Of a stretch of DNA of 64,000 bases, positions 44,039 through 53,397 are shown one piece after another (the stretch's first letter is position 1; each line of letters opens with the position of its first letter). Both the position numbers and the translations under genes were made by a program. The notes beneath the pieces were generated by a model, which had not been told where the DNA came from, did not search any database, and saw nothing but the letters and a program-made list of their open reading frames with translations. The DNA is taken from assembly GCF_014851805.1 (NCBI RefSeq), contig NZ_JACVAK010000001.1, positions 1-64,000 on the forward strand. Reading direction: 5' to 3'. This stretch comes from Pseudoxanthomonas sp. PXM02 (lineage in GTDB: Bacteria > Pseudomonadota > Gammaproteobacteria > Xanthomonadales > Xanthomonadaceae).

Positions 44039-44284
44039 ATGCCTCAATTCCAACCCCATCCCCTGCCCCGTCGCGGCCACACGGCCGAGGCGGTGCTTGC
44101 GCTGCGCCAGCGTCAGCGGCGTACCCCCTGCGCTGCGGCCTCTGCCTGGGAGGAGGACCCGCCGTTGTGCAGTGTGGCCCAGGTGCAGTTGCCCAGCGGG
44201 CACCACTACGAGCTAGAGATACGTCAGGACCGGCTCACCGGCAAGATCCTGAGCTATCGCCTGCGCCTGCGCACGCTGCGCTAG
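44039..44284 (+). CDS. Small hypothetical protein preceding the transposition operon
   Basis: ATG 44039 gives 81 residues. The C-terminal half VAQVQLPSGHHYELEIRQDR, LTGKILSYRLRLRTL reads as a beta-hairpin-rich soluble domain. The first half is basic (PRRGHTAEAVLALRQRQRRT). It lies on the same strand as tnsA, 111 bases before it. No family recognised; an accessory role in transposition is only a guess. Confidence 0.5.
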   Translation: MPQFQPHPLPRRGHTAEAVLALRQRQRRTPCAAASAWEEDPPLCSVAQVQLPSGHHYELEIRQDRLTGKILSYRLRLRTLR

Positions 44285-44395
44285 TCCGTCGGCCTGTCTG
44301 CCCCGGCAGCAGTCCCCTTCCCTGAACTGCTTGGCTGGCCGCGCGCCGGCCAAGCCCTATGCGCGCATCTGCAACGGATGCGCCAAGGATCTGTC

Positions 44396-45115
44396 ATGAC
44401 CGCAGGAACCAAAGCGACCCAATCGGCGCCAATCCAGGCCCATGCCACCACGCCGCACCTGCCCTATCACCCTCGCCCGCTCAAGCGTGGCGAGCGCAGT
44501 CGGCGCGAGGTGTTCGTCTATTTCTCTCCGCGCAACCAACGCATTGCCATGATCGCCGACATGGTCAACGTGGCGCTGGCATTGCGCCTGGAATTTGATC
44601 CCACCCTGAGCCACTACATCGAGCGTCCGCGCCGCCTGAAGGTCTCGGACAAGCACGAAATCGACATCACCTTCTGGACGCGCAGCAAGACCGGCCAAGA
44701 GGCGTTCTATCTGGTGATCCCCGACAGCGGCACCGTGGGCAGTACCGTGGGCACGCTGTCCATTCGCGATCGCAGCGTCCTGGAGGCTGCCGCCCAGCGC
44801 CAGGGCATCACGTTGCACTTCGTGACCGAGGACGAGTTGCTGTCCAGCCGGACCTGGTTGGCCACCGCCTTCGAATTGTTGCCCCTGGTCTGGCAGTACG
44901 GCCGGCTGTTGAACCGCTCGATGATCCGCGCTCGTATCGAGGGGCTGATGCGCAACGTGGAGCGGATGAACCTGTCCAGCCTACTCAAGGCGCTGGACTA
45001 CGAGCCCTCGCACGTGCGGGCCGTGGTAGCGGCCATGGTGCATGAGGGCAGCGTGCGCCTGGTCGACTACCAGCCCGGCGGCGTGGATGCGGTGCTGGAG
45101 GTGCCCCATGCGTGA
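44396..45115 (+). CDS. tnsA: TnsA-like endonuclease, probably catalytically inactive
   Basis: ATG 44396 after AAGGA gives 239 residues. The fold follows TnsA: VNVALALRLEFDPTLSHYIE then RPRRLKVSDKHEIDITFW, and GITLHFVTEDELLSSRTWLA and a C-terminal winged-helix region. In TnsA three residues cut the 5' strands: a Glu in the first helix, an Asp, and a Glu/Gln-x-Lys. Here the Asp is kept (Asp 90 in HEIDITF), but the Glu position reads Asn/Asp (ADMVNVA) and the third motif reads YLVIPD, without Lys. It overlaps tnsB by eight bases. Lost cleavage would give cointegrates instead of cut-and-paste transposition. Confidence 0.75.
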   Translation: MTAGTKATQSAPIQAHATTPHLPYHPRPLKRGERSRREVFVYFSPRNQRIAMIADMVNVALALRLEFDPTLSHYIERPRRLKVSDKHEIDITFWTRSKTGQEAFYLVIPDSGTVGSTVGTLSIRDRSVLEAAAQRQGITLHFVTEDELLSSRTWLATAFELLPLVWQYGRLLNRSMIRARIEGLMRNVERMNLSSLLKALDYEPSHVRAVVAAMVHEGSVRLVDYQPGGVDAVLEVPHA

Positions 45116-46958
45116 GCCCAGCATGGTCTACGACCCGCAGGTCCTGACGCAGTGGTACCGCCCGGTGGAGCACGAGTTGGCCGAAGGCCTGCGCGCGCGC
45201 TATCGCGAAGCGTGCGCGGCCATCACCGCCGTGCTGACCGGGGAGCTCTCGCTCTCCCGCGCGGCCGGTATGCACCATCTTTGCCGCAAGCGCCTGCGCA
45301 GCATGGTGACCCTGGCACCAGAGATCGCGCCCGATGGCCAGGCATACGGCTACCGGGTCTGCGTGCCGTGGGGCACCTACCAGCGTCGTCCGCTGGGCGA
45401 GAGCGCCACGCAGATGCCGCGCCTGGCCGGTGCCCACGCCATGACCCGGCTGCTGGGCGCGCAGCCGTCCATTCGCAAGTGGGTCGACGATTTTGATCAC
45501 CCCCTGCCCCCGGGGCGCCCGCCCAAGGTGTTCTTGCGTCTGCACAAGCAGATCGTGGCCGAGCTCAGGCGACGGGATCTGGCCGACCACTATCCGCTCA
45601 ACCAGCCCGACGAGGGCCGGCGTGCCCTGCTCCGCTTTCTGCGTAGTCGGCGGATGCAGGTCACGGGCGGGGACTGGGATGCCGAGGTGCCGGAGGTGAC
45701 CCGGCTGCAGGACATCTTCCGGTCCACGCCCTTTACCCGCACCGAGCTGGATGGCCATCGCATCGATATCGAAGCGGTCCTGGCCGTGGCCCTGCCCAAC
45801 GGAGGCGTAGCCAAGGCCGAGATCACCTCGATGTGGCTACTGGTGGAGGTCGAGGTGACCTCGCGGGCGATCGTGGGGTGGACGCTGCGCGTGGGACGGG
45901 CCTACAACAACCTGGATGTGGCCGCGTGTCTGGCGGTGAGCCTGCGCCCATGGGAGCGCCGCACGCTGACCATTCCCGGCCTGGAATACGCCCCTGGCGC
46001 CGGCTTGCCCTCGGGCCTGCTGGGCGCGCTCAGTGGCTGGCGCTCGCGCTCGGTGGCCATGGACAACGCCAAGGCGCATCTGGCCGCGGATCTGGAACAG
46101 GGGATCACGCGGGCACGTGGCGGCATGCTGGTTTTTGGCCGGGCCCACGAACCGCGCTCGCGCCCGATCGTGGAGCAGCTGTTCTCCCGCCTGGAGCGAG
46201 GTGCGCTGCGCGATGTGCCCGGCGGCTTTGAGCCAGCCACGCGCCTGGGCGAGAAGAAGATCCGCATCAGCAACTTCGCCCCGGGCGATCACCCCATCCA
46301 GCTCCATCTGTTCGAGGAGCTGCTGGAAGTGATCATCGCCAACTACAACGCCACCCCGCATCCGGCATTGGGCGAATTGACGCCGCTGCAGTTCCTGCAG
46401 ATGCAGCAGCGCCGGGCATTCGACTTCGCCCCGGACAGCGGACGGGACGATGCGGCGGCCATGAGCAGTGTATTGATCCCCCTGGTCGTGCACGGCAATC
46501 GCGCCCGGGGCGTGATGCCCCACGTGAACTACGCCTACGTGCGCTATCGCAGCACGGAGTTGGACAGCAAATGGGAAATGATCGGCCAGCGGGTCTTGGC
46601 CCGGGTCGACCGCCACGATCTGCGCACGATCGTGCTGATGCGCTCGGTGACGGCCCCGATGTGCGTGGTGCGCGCCGCCGCCCCATGGAATCGCACACTG
46701 CACGATGAGACCACGCGCAAGCTGGTCATGCAGTGGTCCAAGTTGCGCAGGGACTTCTCGATCGCCGGCGCGGACTGCGCGGTGAAGGCATACGTGGATT
46801 TCCTGCGCGCGCAGGCGACCAGCTCCTCGCAAGCGGTGGACCAACTGGCGCGCATGGAGCAACTGCACGCCGGCAAACCGCCGACGGGGCAAAACCCGGT
46901 GTTGCCGCAGGCCCCCCGCGTGCCGCCGGGCGGCTGGATCAGCCTCGATGACGACTGA
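45108..46958 (+). CDS. tnsB: TnsB-like DDE transposase
   Basis: The 616-residue protein is an rve-type transposase of the TnsB/TniA/Mu group. The catalytic triad is visible: Asp 215 in ELDGHRIDIEAV, Asp 319 in AMDNAKAHL, and Glu 356 in PIVEQLFSRLE. N-terminal DNA-binding domains precede it (about 1-190), with HTH-like stretches. A C-terminal beta-barrel and tail follow from about 470. The start overlaps the end of tnsA (ATGCGTGA); ATG 45123 is an alternative. It joins 3' ends of the transposon to the target. Confidence 0.9.
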   Translation: MREPSMVYDPQVLTQWYRPVEHELAEGLRARYREACAAITAVLTGELSLSRAAGMHHLCRKRLRSMVTLAPEIAPDGQAYGYRVCVPWGTYQRRPLGESATQMPRLAGAHAMTRLLGAQPSIRKWVDDFDHPLPPGRPPKVFLRLHKQIVAELRRRDLADHYPLNQPDEGRRALLRFLRSRRMQVTGGDWDAEVPEVTRLQDIFRSTPFTRTELDGHRIDIEAVLAVALPNGGVAKAEITSMWLLVEVEVTSRAIVGWTLRVGRAYNNLDVAACLAVSLRPWERRTLTIPGLEYAPGAGLPSGLLGALSGWRSRSVAMDNAKAHLAADLEQGITRARGGMLVFGRAHEPRSRPIVEQLFSRLERGALRDVPGGFEPATRLGEKKIRISNFAPGDHPIQLHLFEELLEVIIANYNATPHPALGELTPLQFLQMQQRRAFDFAPDSGRDDAAAMSSVLIPLVVHGNRARGVMPHVNYAYVRYRSTELDSKWEMIGQRVLARVDRHDLRTIVLMRSVTAPMCVVRAAAPWNRTLHDETTRKLVMQWSKLRRDFSIAGADCAVKAYVDFLRAQATSSSQAVDQLARMEQLHAGKPPTGQNPVLPQAPRVPPGGWISLDDD

Positions 46959-47019
46959 GCCGACGATGACCTCGCACGGCCCAGTTGCTTGCCTTTTTAT
47001 CTTCTTGCCGGAGTTCCCG

Positions 47020-48030
47020 ATGTCCGACGAACCGCATCCGATCTTCATCACCAATGGCTACCAGATCAACACCATAACCACCACGCGACTGGCCAATTTC
47101 ATCGTCACCAACATCAGCCAGGGCCATCACGGCTGCTCGACCTACGGTGGCGGCGGACTGGGCAAATCCACCGCCCAGCAGTACCTGACCGACAACGCCT
47201 CGCGCTGGCTTATCGGGCCGGACAAGCAGCCCATCGGGGTGGCTGCCCGCATGCTGATGCCCAGCGGCATGCGCCGCAGCGATCGCGCCTTCTGGGGCGT
47301 GATGAACTACCGCCTGAACATCTCCACCGCGCTGCGGGTAGAGCCCACCTTGGCCCAGGACCGGATGCGCAACTTCATCCGCACGCGCTGTGGGCAGGCG
47401 CGCGTGCGGCGCATGGTGCTGTTCATCGATAACGCCCAGCGCATCACCGATGGCGAGTTCCAGTACCTGGAAGACCTGGACGCGCAATTGGCCGATGACA
47501 GGTTGAGCCTGTTCCTGGTGCTGGTGCGCCAAAGCGATGCCGAAGGCGTGGACATCGGTGATGACTGGCTGGACCGTCCCTCCCACACCGTGCGTCGCTG
47601 GTTCATGGACACCATGCCGTTCCAGCCGTTGATGGGGCTGCGTGAGATTGCCCATGCGCTCTCTCGCTACGACAAGAGCGTGACCTGGCCCACGCCGGAC
47701 ATGCCCTTCACCCGCTACTTCGCACGCGAGGCATTCGACCGGGGCTGGACGCTCGCCTCGGAGGCGGGGTTGATCGTGGCGGAGATGAAGGCCCTGAGGA
47801 AGGCGTACCAGCTGCCGGAGAGTGAGGCCTGGCCGATGGCCACCTTCACCCTGGCCGTGCACTACCTGCTCTCCGAGGTGGCCGCTCGGCAGGAAGGCTT
47901 CAAGGCGCTGACCGCCGAGCAGGTGCGCAGCGCTCTGTTGGCCACCGGCTACCTGCGCCTGGAGTTCGTGCGGGCGCGCATCCGCCTGCCGGACAGCCTG
48001 CGGCAGCCGGTGGAACAGGACGCGGCGTAA
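47020..48030 (+). CDS. tnsC: TnsC/TniB-like AAA+ ATPase
   Basis: ATG 47020 with a GGAG site gives 336 residues; an upstream ATG at 46948 overlapping tnsB is less likely. Walker A is GGGGLGKST at 43-51. The Walker B segment RRMVLFIDNAQRI has Asp 137 followed by Asn 138 where AAA+ ATPases usually have Glu, the general base. This may slow ATP hydrolysis and stabilise the target filament. The protein links target selection by TniQ to TnsB. Its stop overlaps the TniQ ATG by one base. Confidence 0.88.
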   Translation: MSDEPHPIFITNGYQINTITTTRLANFIVTNISQGHHGCSTYGGGGLGKSTAQQYLTDNASRWLIGPDKQPIGVAARMLMPSGMRRSDRAFWGVMNYRLNISTALRVEPTLAQDRMRNFIRTRCGQARVRRMVLFIDNAQRITDGEFQYLEDLDAQLADDRLSLFLVLVRQSDAEGVDIGDDWLDRPSHTVRRWFMDTMPFQPLMGLREIAHALSRYDKSVTWPTPDMPFTRYFAREAFDRGWTLASEAGLIVAEMKALRKAYQLPESEAWPMATFTLAVHYLLSEVAARQEGFKALTAEQVRSALLATGYLRLEFVRARIRLPDSLRQPVEQDAA

Positions 48031-49451
48031 TGGGCTGGGCAGAGATCATCCACGCGCGGCCGGCGTTGCCGGCCGCGCTGGGGGCCGAGCTTGAGCCCTA
48101 CCCCTATCTGTCCGGATTCGGGTTGGTCCATCGCGTGACCCGCCTGGCCACACCGCTGCCCTCGCAAGTCACTAGCACACTGGGGTTTCGCAATCGCCAG
48201 GTCACCGATGTGCTGCTGGCCACCCAGACGCCGACCCAGGCCAGGTCCACCTTCCTGCGTCGCCTGCATCTGCAGGACACGAACATGGCCGCCTACTGGA
48301 ACCCGCAGCAATGGTCGCCCGTGCAAACCGGCGATCTGTTCGGACGTCGGCCGCGCCCGCTGCGACAGTGCCCGCAGTGCGCGGCTCACGGCTACCACTG
48401 CGCGCTGTTCCAGTTGCCCTCCATCACGCACTGTCCTTGGCACCGGCAGCCGCTGGAACACACCTGTCCACACTGCGATGCGCCCTATCACGCCCGCTTT
48501 GATGACCACGCCCGTCTGGGCGTCTGTGCGTGCGGGCATGATCCCTTCGATGCTGTCGTGGCCAGCGTGCATATGTGGGACTTCCCCACGGACAAGGCCC
48601 AGGACTGGCTGGAGGACTACCAGGCATGGGCGCAACGCCGGCGCGCCGGGCGATGGATCTGCGTTCCGACCAACTGCACGGCGTGGGACCAGGGGTTTGC
48701 GGCCTTGGCGGCCCCGCCCGCGCGCTTGCAACGCACCGACACGGATACGCCTTTGGTGATTGAGATCTTCAGCGGGCCCAGCGCCGATCCGGCACCGCGT
48801 CACTTCTGGGGCTGGTCCTGCTGGGGTGGCGAGCGTCCGCTGACCCTGGCACCGCTGCCTGCCACGATGTATCCGCTCTTGTGTGAGGCCACCAAAGCCG
48901 TGGTGGACGCACTGCCGCCGGAAAGTCGGACCCCGTTCGAGTTGGTGGATGCCAACGCGCTTGAAGCCAGTGCCACCTTGCGAGAGAACGTGTTCCTGCG
49001 ACCGGACTGCTTCATCAAACCCCGCGACCAGAGCGGCTCGGCCATGTGGCTCAACCTCTCCACCGTCGATGCGCACATTGCGGCCTTCTGCGGACACGTG
49101 CTGGATCAGGCCACCGCACATTTGGGCGCACCGGGCGGCTCGGTCCTGGCGTCCTACTCGTTGCAGGCCGCCCGCTCCACGGCCATGGATCAGATCCGGG
49201 GACGCGGGCATCTTGCCGACGCGCTGGCCAAGATCCTCACGCGAGCCTACGCGTACGGCTTGCACGCCGATTTGGGCGTCAAACTGGATGCCAGCATCCC
49301 ACGCGCCGCATGGCCGATTCTGGAGATGGTCGGTGGATCCGGCCGCTTGAGGGCCATCCGCCTGAATTGGATTGAGCAGAAATCCCCGGTGGCAACTGTC
49401 CGTGTGGAGCGACGTGGTGAACGGCCAGCTTCGCGTCCCCTTCTTATGTAG
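48030..49451 (+). CDS. tniQ: TniQ/TnsD-family target-selection protein
   Basis: The 473-residue protein has the TniQ zinc-finger cluster: Cys 114 and 117 (CPQC), Cys 135 and His 138 (CPWH), Cys 146 and 149 (CPHC), and Cys 166/168. A YLSGFGLVHRVTRLA start and GFRNRQV follow the TniQ N-terminal style. The C-terminal half (about 200-473) is a long TnsD-like extension without a recognised motif. TniQ proteins direct the transposase to the target site. No attachment site such as the glmS end is seen here, so the target is unknown. Confidence 0.88.
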   Translation: MGWAEIIHARPALPAALGAELEPYPYLSGFGLVHRVTRLATPLPSQVTSTLGFRNRQVTDVLLATQTPTQARSTFLRRLHLQDTNMAAYWNPQQWSPVQTGDLFGRRPRPLRQCPQCAAHGYHCALFQLPSITHCPWHRQPLEHTCPHCDAPYHARFDDHARLGVCACGHDPFDAVVASVHMWDFPTDKAQDWLEDYQAWAQRRRAGRWICVPTNCTAWDQGFAALAAPPARLQRTDTDTPLVIEIFSGPSADPAPRHFWGWSCWGGERPLTLAPLPATMYPLLCEATKAVVDALPPESRTPFELVDANALEASATLRENVFLRPDCFIKPRDQSGSAMWLNLSTVDAHIAAFCGHVLDQATAHLGAPGGSVLASYSLQAARSTAMDQIRGRGHLADALAKILTRAYAYGLHADLGVKLDASIPRAAWPILEMVGGSGRLRAIRLNWIEQKSPVATVRVERRGERPASRPLLM

Positions 49452-49583
49452 TCCGGCTAAGCACGGGCCAGGTCCTCCATTCGCCGAACCCGCATTTGTA
49501 AATGCATTTAGAACGTCCATGGCGCACCCTAGCTTGGGTTGGGTCGGGGTGGACCCAGCCATGTCTTGCACTGAGGGGATAAC

Positions 49584-50903
49584 GTGAAAGCACTGCATGC
49601 CTGCGCGCTGCTCGCAGCGACGATCCTGTTTGGAACTCCTTCGGCACATGCGGCGGATACGCCAAAGACGCTGATCAAGCACGCGGAAGAGGCGGCTTCC
49701 TGGATGGAACGCGAACCTCGCATGCTGGTACGCCAAGGAGCGTGCCTGACCGTGGGCGCTGATCCCAACCTGAGTGGCTTGAGCCCAATCCTGGAGGGCA
49801 TGGCCAGCAGCGCTATCTCCCTAGGGTTTGACGTGTTGTTCAACGCGATCAAGAAGGCGGGAGAGAGCAAGGCCGTGACTAAGACGGCGCTAGCCCCGAT
49901 TCTTCTGCGCAGCGCGATCGATAGTGATCAGGAACCGTGCTTCCAGGTCATTGGTGGCGACTTGCAATGGAGTGTGCCTGCCACCGCTTCGCCGGCGTCA
50001 AGCGCCGCCGCGCCCGGCCAGGAGGCCGCGGTGGTGGCCAGTCTCATCAGGCAGGAGCTGGCGCGCCAAGCCAACATCGACGGCAACGTCGACTTCTTCT
50101 GGGAAGGCGAGGTTCTCACCGATGACAAAGGCGATACGACGGCCTTTCGCATCGTTACCCGGGCGCTGCTGATCGAGAAGCCACTCGATGCCAAGCGCGC
50201 ACGTGCCAAGGGTAGCGATGTAGTGCTCACGCTGGCCTTCACCGCCCCTGGCACCACCAGTCTTACCGGCGAATCCATCAAGAGCACCACCTCTGCCGTC
50301 ACTTTTGATTTTGGGCGGATCAAGGTGCCCGACCAGGGCCGCTACCTGCGGCTTTATCCGCGGGCTGCCGATGCCGTGGCACCTACCAGTCCTTGGATTG
50401 TGATCCCGAAATCCTCCGGCAAGGTGGAGAACCCCCGGACGCTATGGGCAGCGCGCACCGAGAGCACCGATGGCTCTGCCTTCTTCAGGACGCTCTCGAA
50501 ACTGCTTGAGCCGCACAAGGAGAAGATCGTTCAGGCCGCCAATGTGGCCGTAATCCCGAGCCAGCGGGAAGCCAACAGCGAGAAGGAAACGTTGGCCGAG
50601 GAAGGTAAGGTATCTGCGGCCGTATTGGCCGAAGCGGCGGCCCTGAAGTCCGTGCGGGCTTACCGAGATTGGTGGAATGCGCGCAAAGCAGAAGGTGCAG
50701 CTCCGCCGACCTACAAGCGGGAGGATGGACTGCCCTTGTACGACAAGGCACTGACCGATCAGCGTATCGCCGCGCGCGCCGCCAAGGAAGCTGAGCTGGA
50801 GTCGCCCTTCGAGGTTGATCATGTCGATGCCACACGTGCCAGAGACTTTCCCGAGGATGGCTTTTACGTGAGAGAACCGCCCGATTCCTTCGCGACGCCA
50901 TGA
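49584..50903 (+). CDS. Secreted protein of unknown function, copy 1 (intact)
   Basis: The 439-residue protein starts at GTG 49584 after GAGGGG; its N-terminus (MKALHACALLAATILFGTPS AHAA) is a signal peptide with an AHA-A cleavage site. The rest, from TPKTLIKHAEEAASWMERE onward, has a helical N-terminal part and a beta-rich middle (AFRIVTRALLIEKPLDAKR; VVLTLAFTAPGTTSLTGES) with a helical C-terminus. No known family. Its stop overlaps the start of the trypsin-like gene (ATGA), so the two are made together and probably work together outside the cytosol. A second, truncated copy follows at 52330. Confidence 0.75.
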   Translation: MKALHACALLAATILFGTPSAHAADTPKTLIKHAEEAASWMEREPRMLVRQGACLTVGADPNLSGLSPILEGMASSAISLGFDVLFNAIKKAGESKAVTKTALAPILLRSAIDSDQEPCFQVIGGDLQWSVPATASPASSAAAPGQEAAVVASLIRQELARQANIDGNVDFFWEGEVLTDDKGDTTAFRIVTRALLIEKPLDAKRARAKGSDVVLTLAFTAPGTTSLTGESIKSTTSAVTFDFGRIKVPDQGRYLRLYPRAADAVAPTSPWIVIPKSSGKVENPRTLWAARTESTDGSAFFRTLSKLLEPHKEKIVQAANVAVIPSQREANSEKETLAEEGKVSAAVLAEAAALKSVRAYRDWWNARKAEGAAPPTYKREDGLPLYDKALTDQRIAARAAKEAELESPFEVDHVDATRARDFPEDGFYVREPPDSFATP

Positions 50904-51949
50904 ATCGGCGCTGGAGGCTCGCTTTTGCGATCGCCCTTCTGAGTGGCGTCGTTGTCGTTCCCGCTGCAGAGGCTGTGGGACCCAAGGCGGATGCGCAGCA
51001 TCTGCCCAAGTTCACGGGCGAGGCAAAGCCAGCATCCCCTTATGCGCTGGCCCGAAGCCTGAGGGAGAAATTGCTGGACAAAACCTTGGGAGCCAATCAG
51101 AAGTACATCCTGAAAGGCCTCAAGGCCGACGACGAGCACCACGCCTCTGTCGTGGCGGTAGGCATATCGGGAACCTATGCCTGCTCAGGCGTGGCCATCG
51201 CACCCCGGATGGTGCTCACGGCGGCTCACTGCTTCTGTCAGGGCAAACAGCATCGCCCCTCGTGGGCGACCGGCGTCAATACCGGCCAGCTAACCAAGAC
51301 AGGTCAACATTACGCCTTAGCCGCACCCAAGGTAGTTCCGTTCGATGACCAGAGCCCGTGTGTTCACGCCCCTGGCCGACCGGATTTGACCATCTTGGTG
51401 CTCGCAAAGCCCCTGCCCGTTGATGTGGCGCGGCTGCCAGCCACCCCTGTTGTCGGTACGGGTGGCTTGGTCAATGTCGTGGGATACGGCAAACGTACTG
51501 CCGATGGCGACCTGGCGCGTCAACGGCTGCATGGCTTTGCCACCGTCGTGACCAGCGACTGCAACGGAATCGATGCACAGCGTCAGCCCGACAGCGCCAT
51601 CTATGACTGTCATCCACCGACGGCAGGCATGGCCGAGATGGTGATTGGCCCTGGACAGTGGGTCGGTCCAGACAAGATAGTTGTAGAGGCCGGCTCCGAT
51701 GCTTGCAAAGGGGACAGCGGTGGCGGCGCGTTCTGGCGCCTTTTCGATGACGAGCCGGATGCCAAAGGCAAACAGCTGCTGGAGGCGCGCTATGTACTGG
51801 CGGGCATTGTCTCGCGAGGTGCCAAGAGTCAGACGGGCTGCGGCAGCGGCTCAATCCATACCCTGATCACACCCGCGGTGCGCCGCTGGATCGACAAGAC
51901 TGCCGTTACTTACGGCATCGCCCCTGTCGTGGCAACCGCAAGCCCCTGA
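50900..51949 (+). CDS. Secreted trypsin-like serine protease, copy 1
   Basis: The 349-residue protein has a signal peptide (RLAFAIALLSGVVVVPAAEA). The S1 triad is complete: His 110 in VLTAAHC, Asp 162 in PDLTIL and Ser 273 in CKGDSGGGAFW. Cys pairs around His and Ser suggest disulfides typical of exported trypsins. It overlaps the unknown secreted gene by four bases. The pair may form a toxin/activator or processing unit; the substrate is unknown. It is duplicated at 53394-54431. Confidence 0.92.
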   Translation: MNRRWRLAFAIALLSGVVVVPAAEAVGPKADAQHLPKFTGEAKPASPYALARSLREKLLDKTLGANQKYILKGLKADDEHHASVVAVGISGTYACSGVAIAPRMVLTAAHCFCQGKQHRPSWATGVNTGQLTKTGQHYALAAPKVVPFDDQSPCVHAPGRPDLTILVLAKPLPVDVARLPATPVVGTGGLVNVVGYGKRTADGDLARQRLHGFATVVTSDCNGIDAQRQPDSAIYDCHPPTAGMAEMVIGPGQWVGPDKIVVEAGSDACKGDSGGGAFWRLFDDEPDAKGKQLLEARYVLAGIVSRGAKSQTGCGSGSIHTLITPAVRRWIDKTAVTYGIAPVVATASP

Positions 51950-51980
51950 GGCCTCAACAGGCGGCTCGGCTCTTCGGCAG

Positions 51981-52337
51981 ACAAGTTGCCCCACAGGCTC
52001 AATCGTTAATTTCGGAGGCAGGTTGTAGGCACATCGCCTATAGGTGAGGCAATTGCCGTCACTTCATCAATCTCGCGGCAAGTTGTTGGCTGCAAAAAGG
52101 TCAACAACTTTCCCCATCGGTTTAGCCAGAATTAACCAGATCAAGCACTTAGGGATGGGGCGATTTCAGCGCGTCAGACACTGGGCTGGTTCCTGAAAGG
52201 CCCTCCTTGATTGCCGCAGCGAATCTGCCCCCGCTACGCTCAACAATCGCCTCATTTGGATCCAACAACCGCCCCAGATTTGTTGAGGCTCCTACAAGTT
52301 GCCCCGTGATCTGAGAACCGCCAAGCAAGTTGTTCAA
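51981..52337. repeat. Cluster of CAAGTTG-type short repeats between the duplicated modules
   Basis: Units ACAAGTTGCCCC (51981 and 52294), GCAGGTTGTAGG (52018), GGCAAGTTGTTGGC (52077), the reverse TCAACAACTTTCCCC (52101) and GCAAGTTGTT (52325) lie within 360 bases. Copy 2 repeats GGCAAGTTGTTGGC at 54575. Multiple short repeats of this kind mark Tn7-like transposon ends as TnsB sites. Confidence 0.45.
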
Positions 52338-53397
52338 TGCCATCAAGAAGGCCGGGGAGAGCAAGGCTGTGACCAAGACGGCGCTGGCACCGATTCTTCT
52401 GCGCAGTGCGATAGATAGTGATCAAGAACCGTGCTTCCAAGTCATTGGCGGCGACTTGGCGTGGAGCGCATCCGTCACCTCGCCACCTGCATCTGGCGCT
52501 GCGGCACGGGGTCAAGAAGCTGCCGTTGTAGCTGGTCTCATCAAGCAGGAACTGTCGCGTCAAGCCAACATTGCGGGCAACGTAGACTTTTTCTGGGAAG
52601 GCGAAGTCATCACCGATGACCAAGCCGATACAACAGCCTTTCGCATCGTTACGCGGGCGTTGCTGATCGAGAAGCCACTTGATGCCAAGCGCGCCCGCAC
52701 CAAGGGGAGCGACGTGGTGCTCACGCTCGCGTTCACCGCACCCGGCACCACCAGTCTTACCGGCGAATCCATCAAAAGCACCACCTCTGCCGTCACCTTC
52801 GATTTTGGGCGGATCATAGTGGCCGACCAGGGTCCTTATCTGCGGCTCTATCCGCGTGCCGCCGACGCGTTGGCGCCCACCAGTCCATGGATTGTGATCC
52901 CGAAGTCATCCGGCAAGGTGGAGAATCCCCGGACGCTATGGGTAGCTCGTACCGAGAGCACCGATGGCTCAGCCTTCTTCAGGACGCTCTCGAAACTGCT
53001 TGAACCGCACAAGGAGAAGATCGTTCAGGCCGCCAACGTGGCAGTGATCCCGACTCAGCGGGAAGCCAATAGCGAGAAGGAAGCACTGGCAGGAGAAGGC
53101 AAGGTGTCGGCAGCCGTCCTAGCCGAAGCAGCGGCCCTGAAGTCCGTGCGCGCCTACCGAGATTGGTGGAATGCACGTAAAGCCGAAGGTGCAGCTCCGC
53201 CGACCTACAAGCGGGAAGATGGACTGCCTTTGTACGACAAGGCGTTGACCGATCAGCGCACCGCCGCACGCGCCGCCAGGGAGGCTGAACTCGAATCGCC
53301 CTTCGAGACCGACCATGTCGATGCCACACGTGCCAGGGACTTTCCGGAAGAGGGTTTTTATGTGAAAGAACCACCCTCATCCTTCGCAACGCCATGA
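52330..53397 (+). pseudogene. Secreted unknown protein, copy 2, 5'-truncated
   Basis: The frame matches copy 1 from LFNAIKKAGESKAVTKTALA onward to the C-terminus, 355 residues, but the first ~85 residues, including the signal peptide, are missing. In-frame upstream codons end in a TGA near 52313, and only a TTG at 52330 could start it. Without a signal peptide the product would not be exported. It still overlaps the second protease gene, so translation coupling might keep that gene expressed. Confidence 0.7.

Larger units (their letters stand above)
25115..49451. mobile_element. Accessory island: Tn7-like transposition genes plus TnpS/TnpT-like recombinase pair
   Basis: The left side carries a KfrA/TnpT-like gene and a divergent tyrosine recombinase; the right side carries a TnsA-TnsB-TnsC-TniQ operon. 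Between them is defence and unknown cargo. Genes on either side (LysR/amidohydrolase at left, flagellar operon at right) are ordinary chromosomal. The exact ends are not determined; the duplicated secreted-protease module to about 54.7 kb may also belong. Because both ends lack a confirmed inverted repeat, two separate elements side by side cannot be excluded. Confidence 0.6.

Noticed and set aside
45837..47054. 405-codon minus-strand ORF
   Set aside because: Antisense to tnsB, whose DDE residues are clear on the plus strand.
47949..49736. 595-codon minus-strand ORF
   Set aside because: It lies wholly opposite tniQ and the start of the secreted-protein gene, which have clear motifs. High GC creates long antisense frames; composition is His/Arg/Gly-rich and not protein-like.
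52149..52376. 75-codon minus-strand ORF between the duplicated modules
   Set aside because: It overlaps the repeat cluster and the truncated gene copy, has no ribosome site, and its end lies in duplicated intergenic DNA without an equivalent frame in the other copy.
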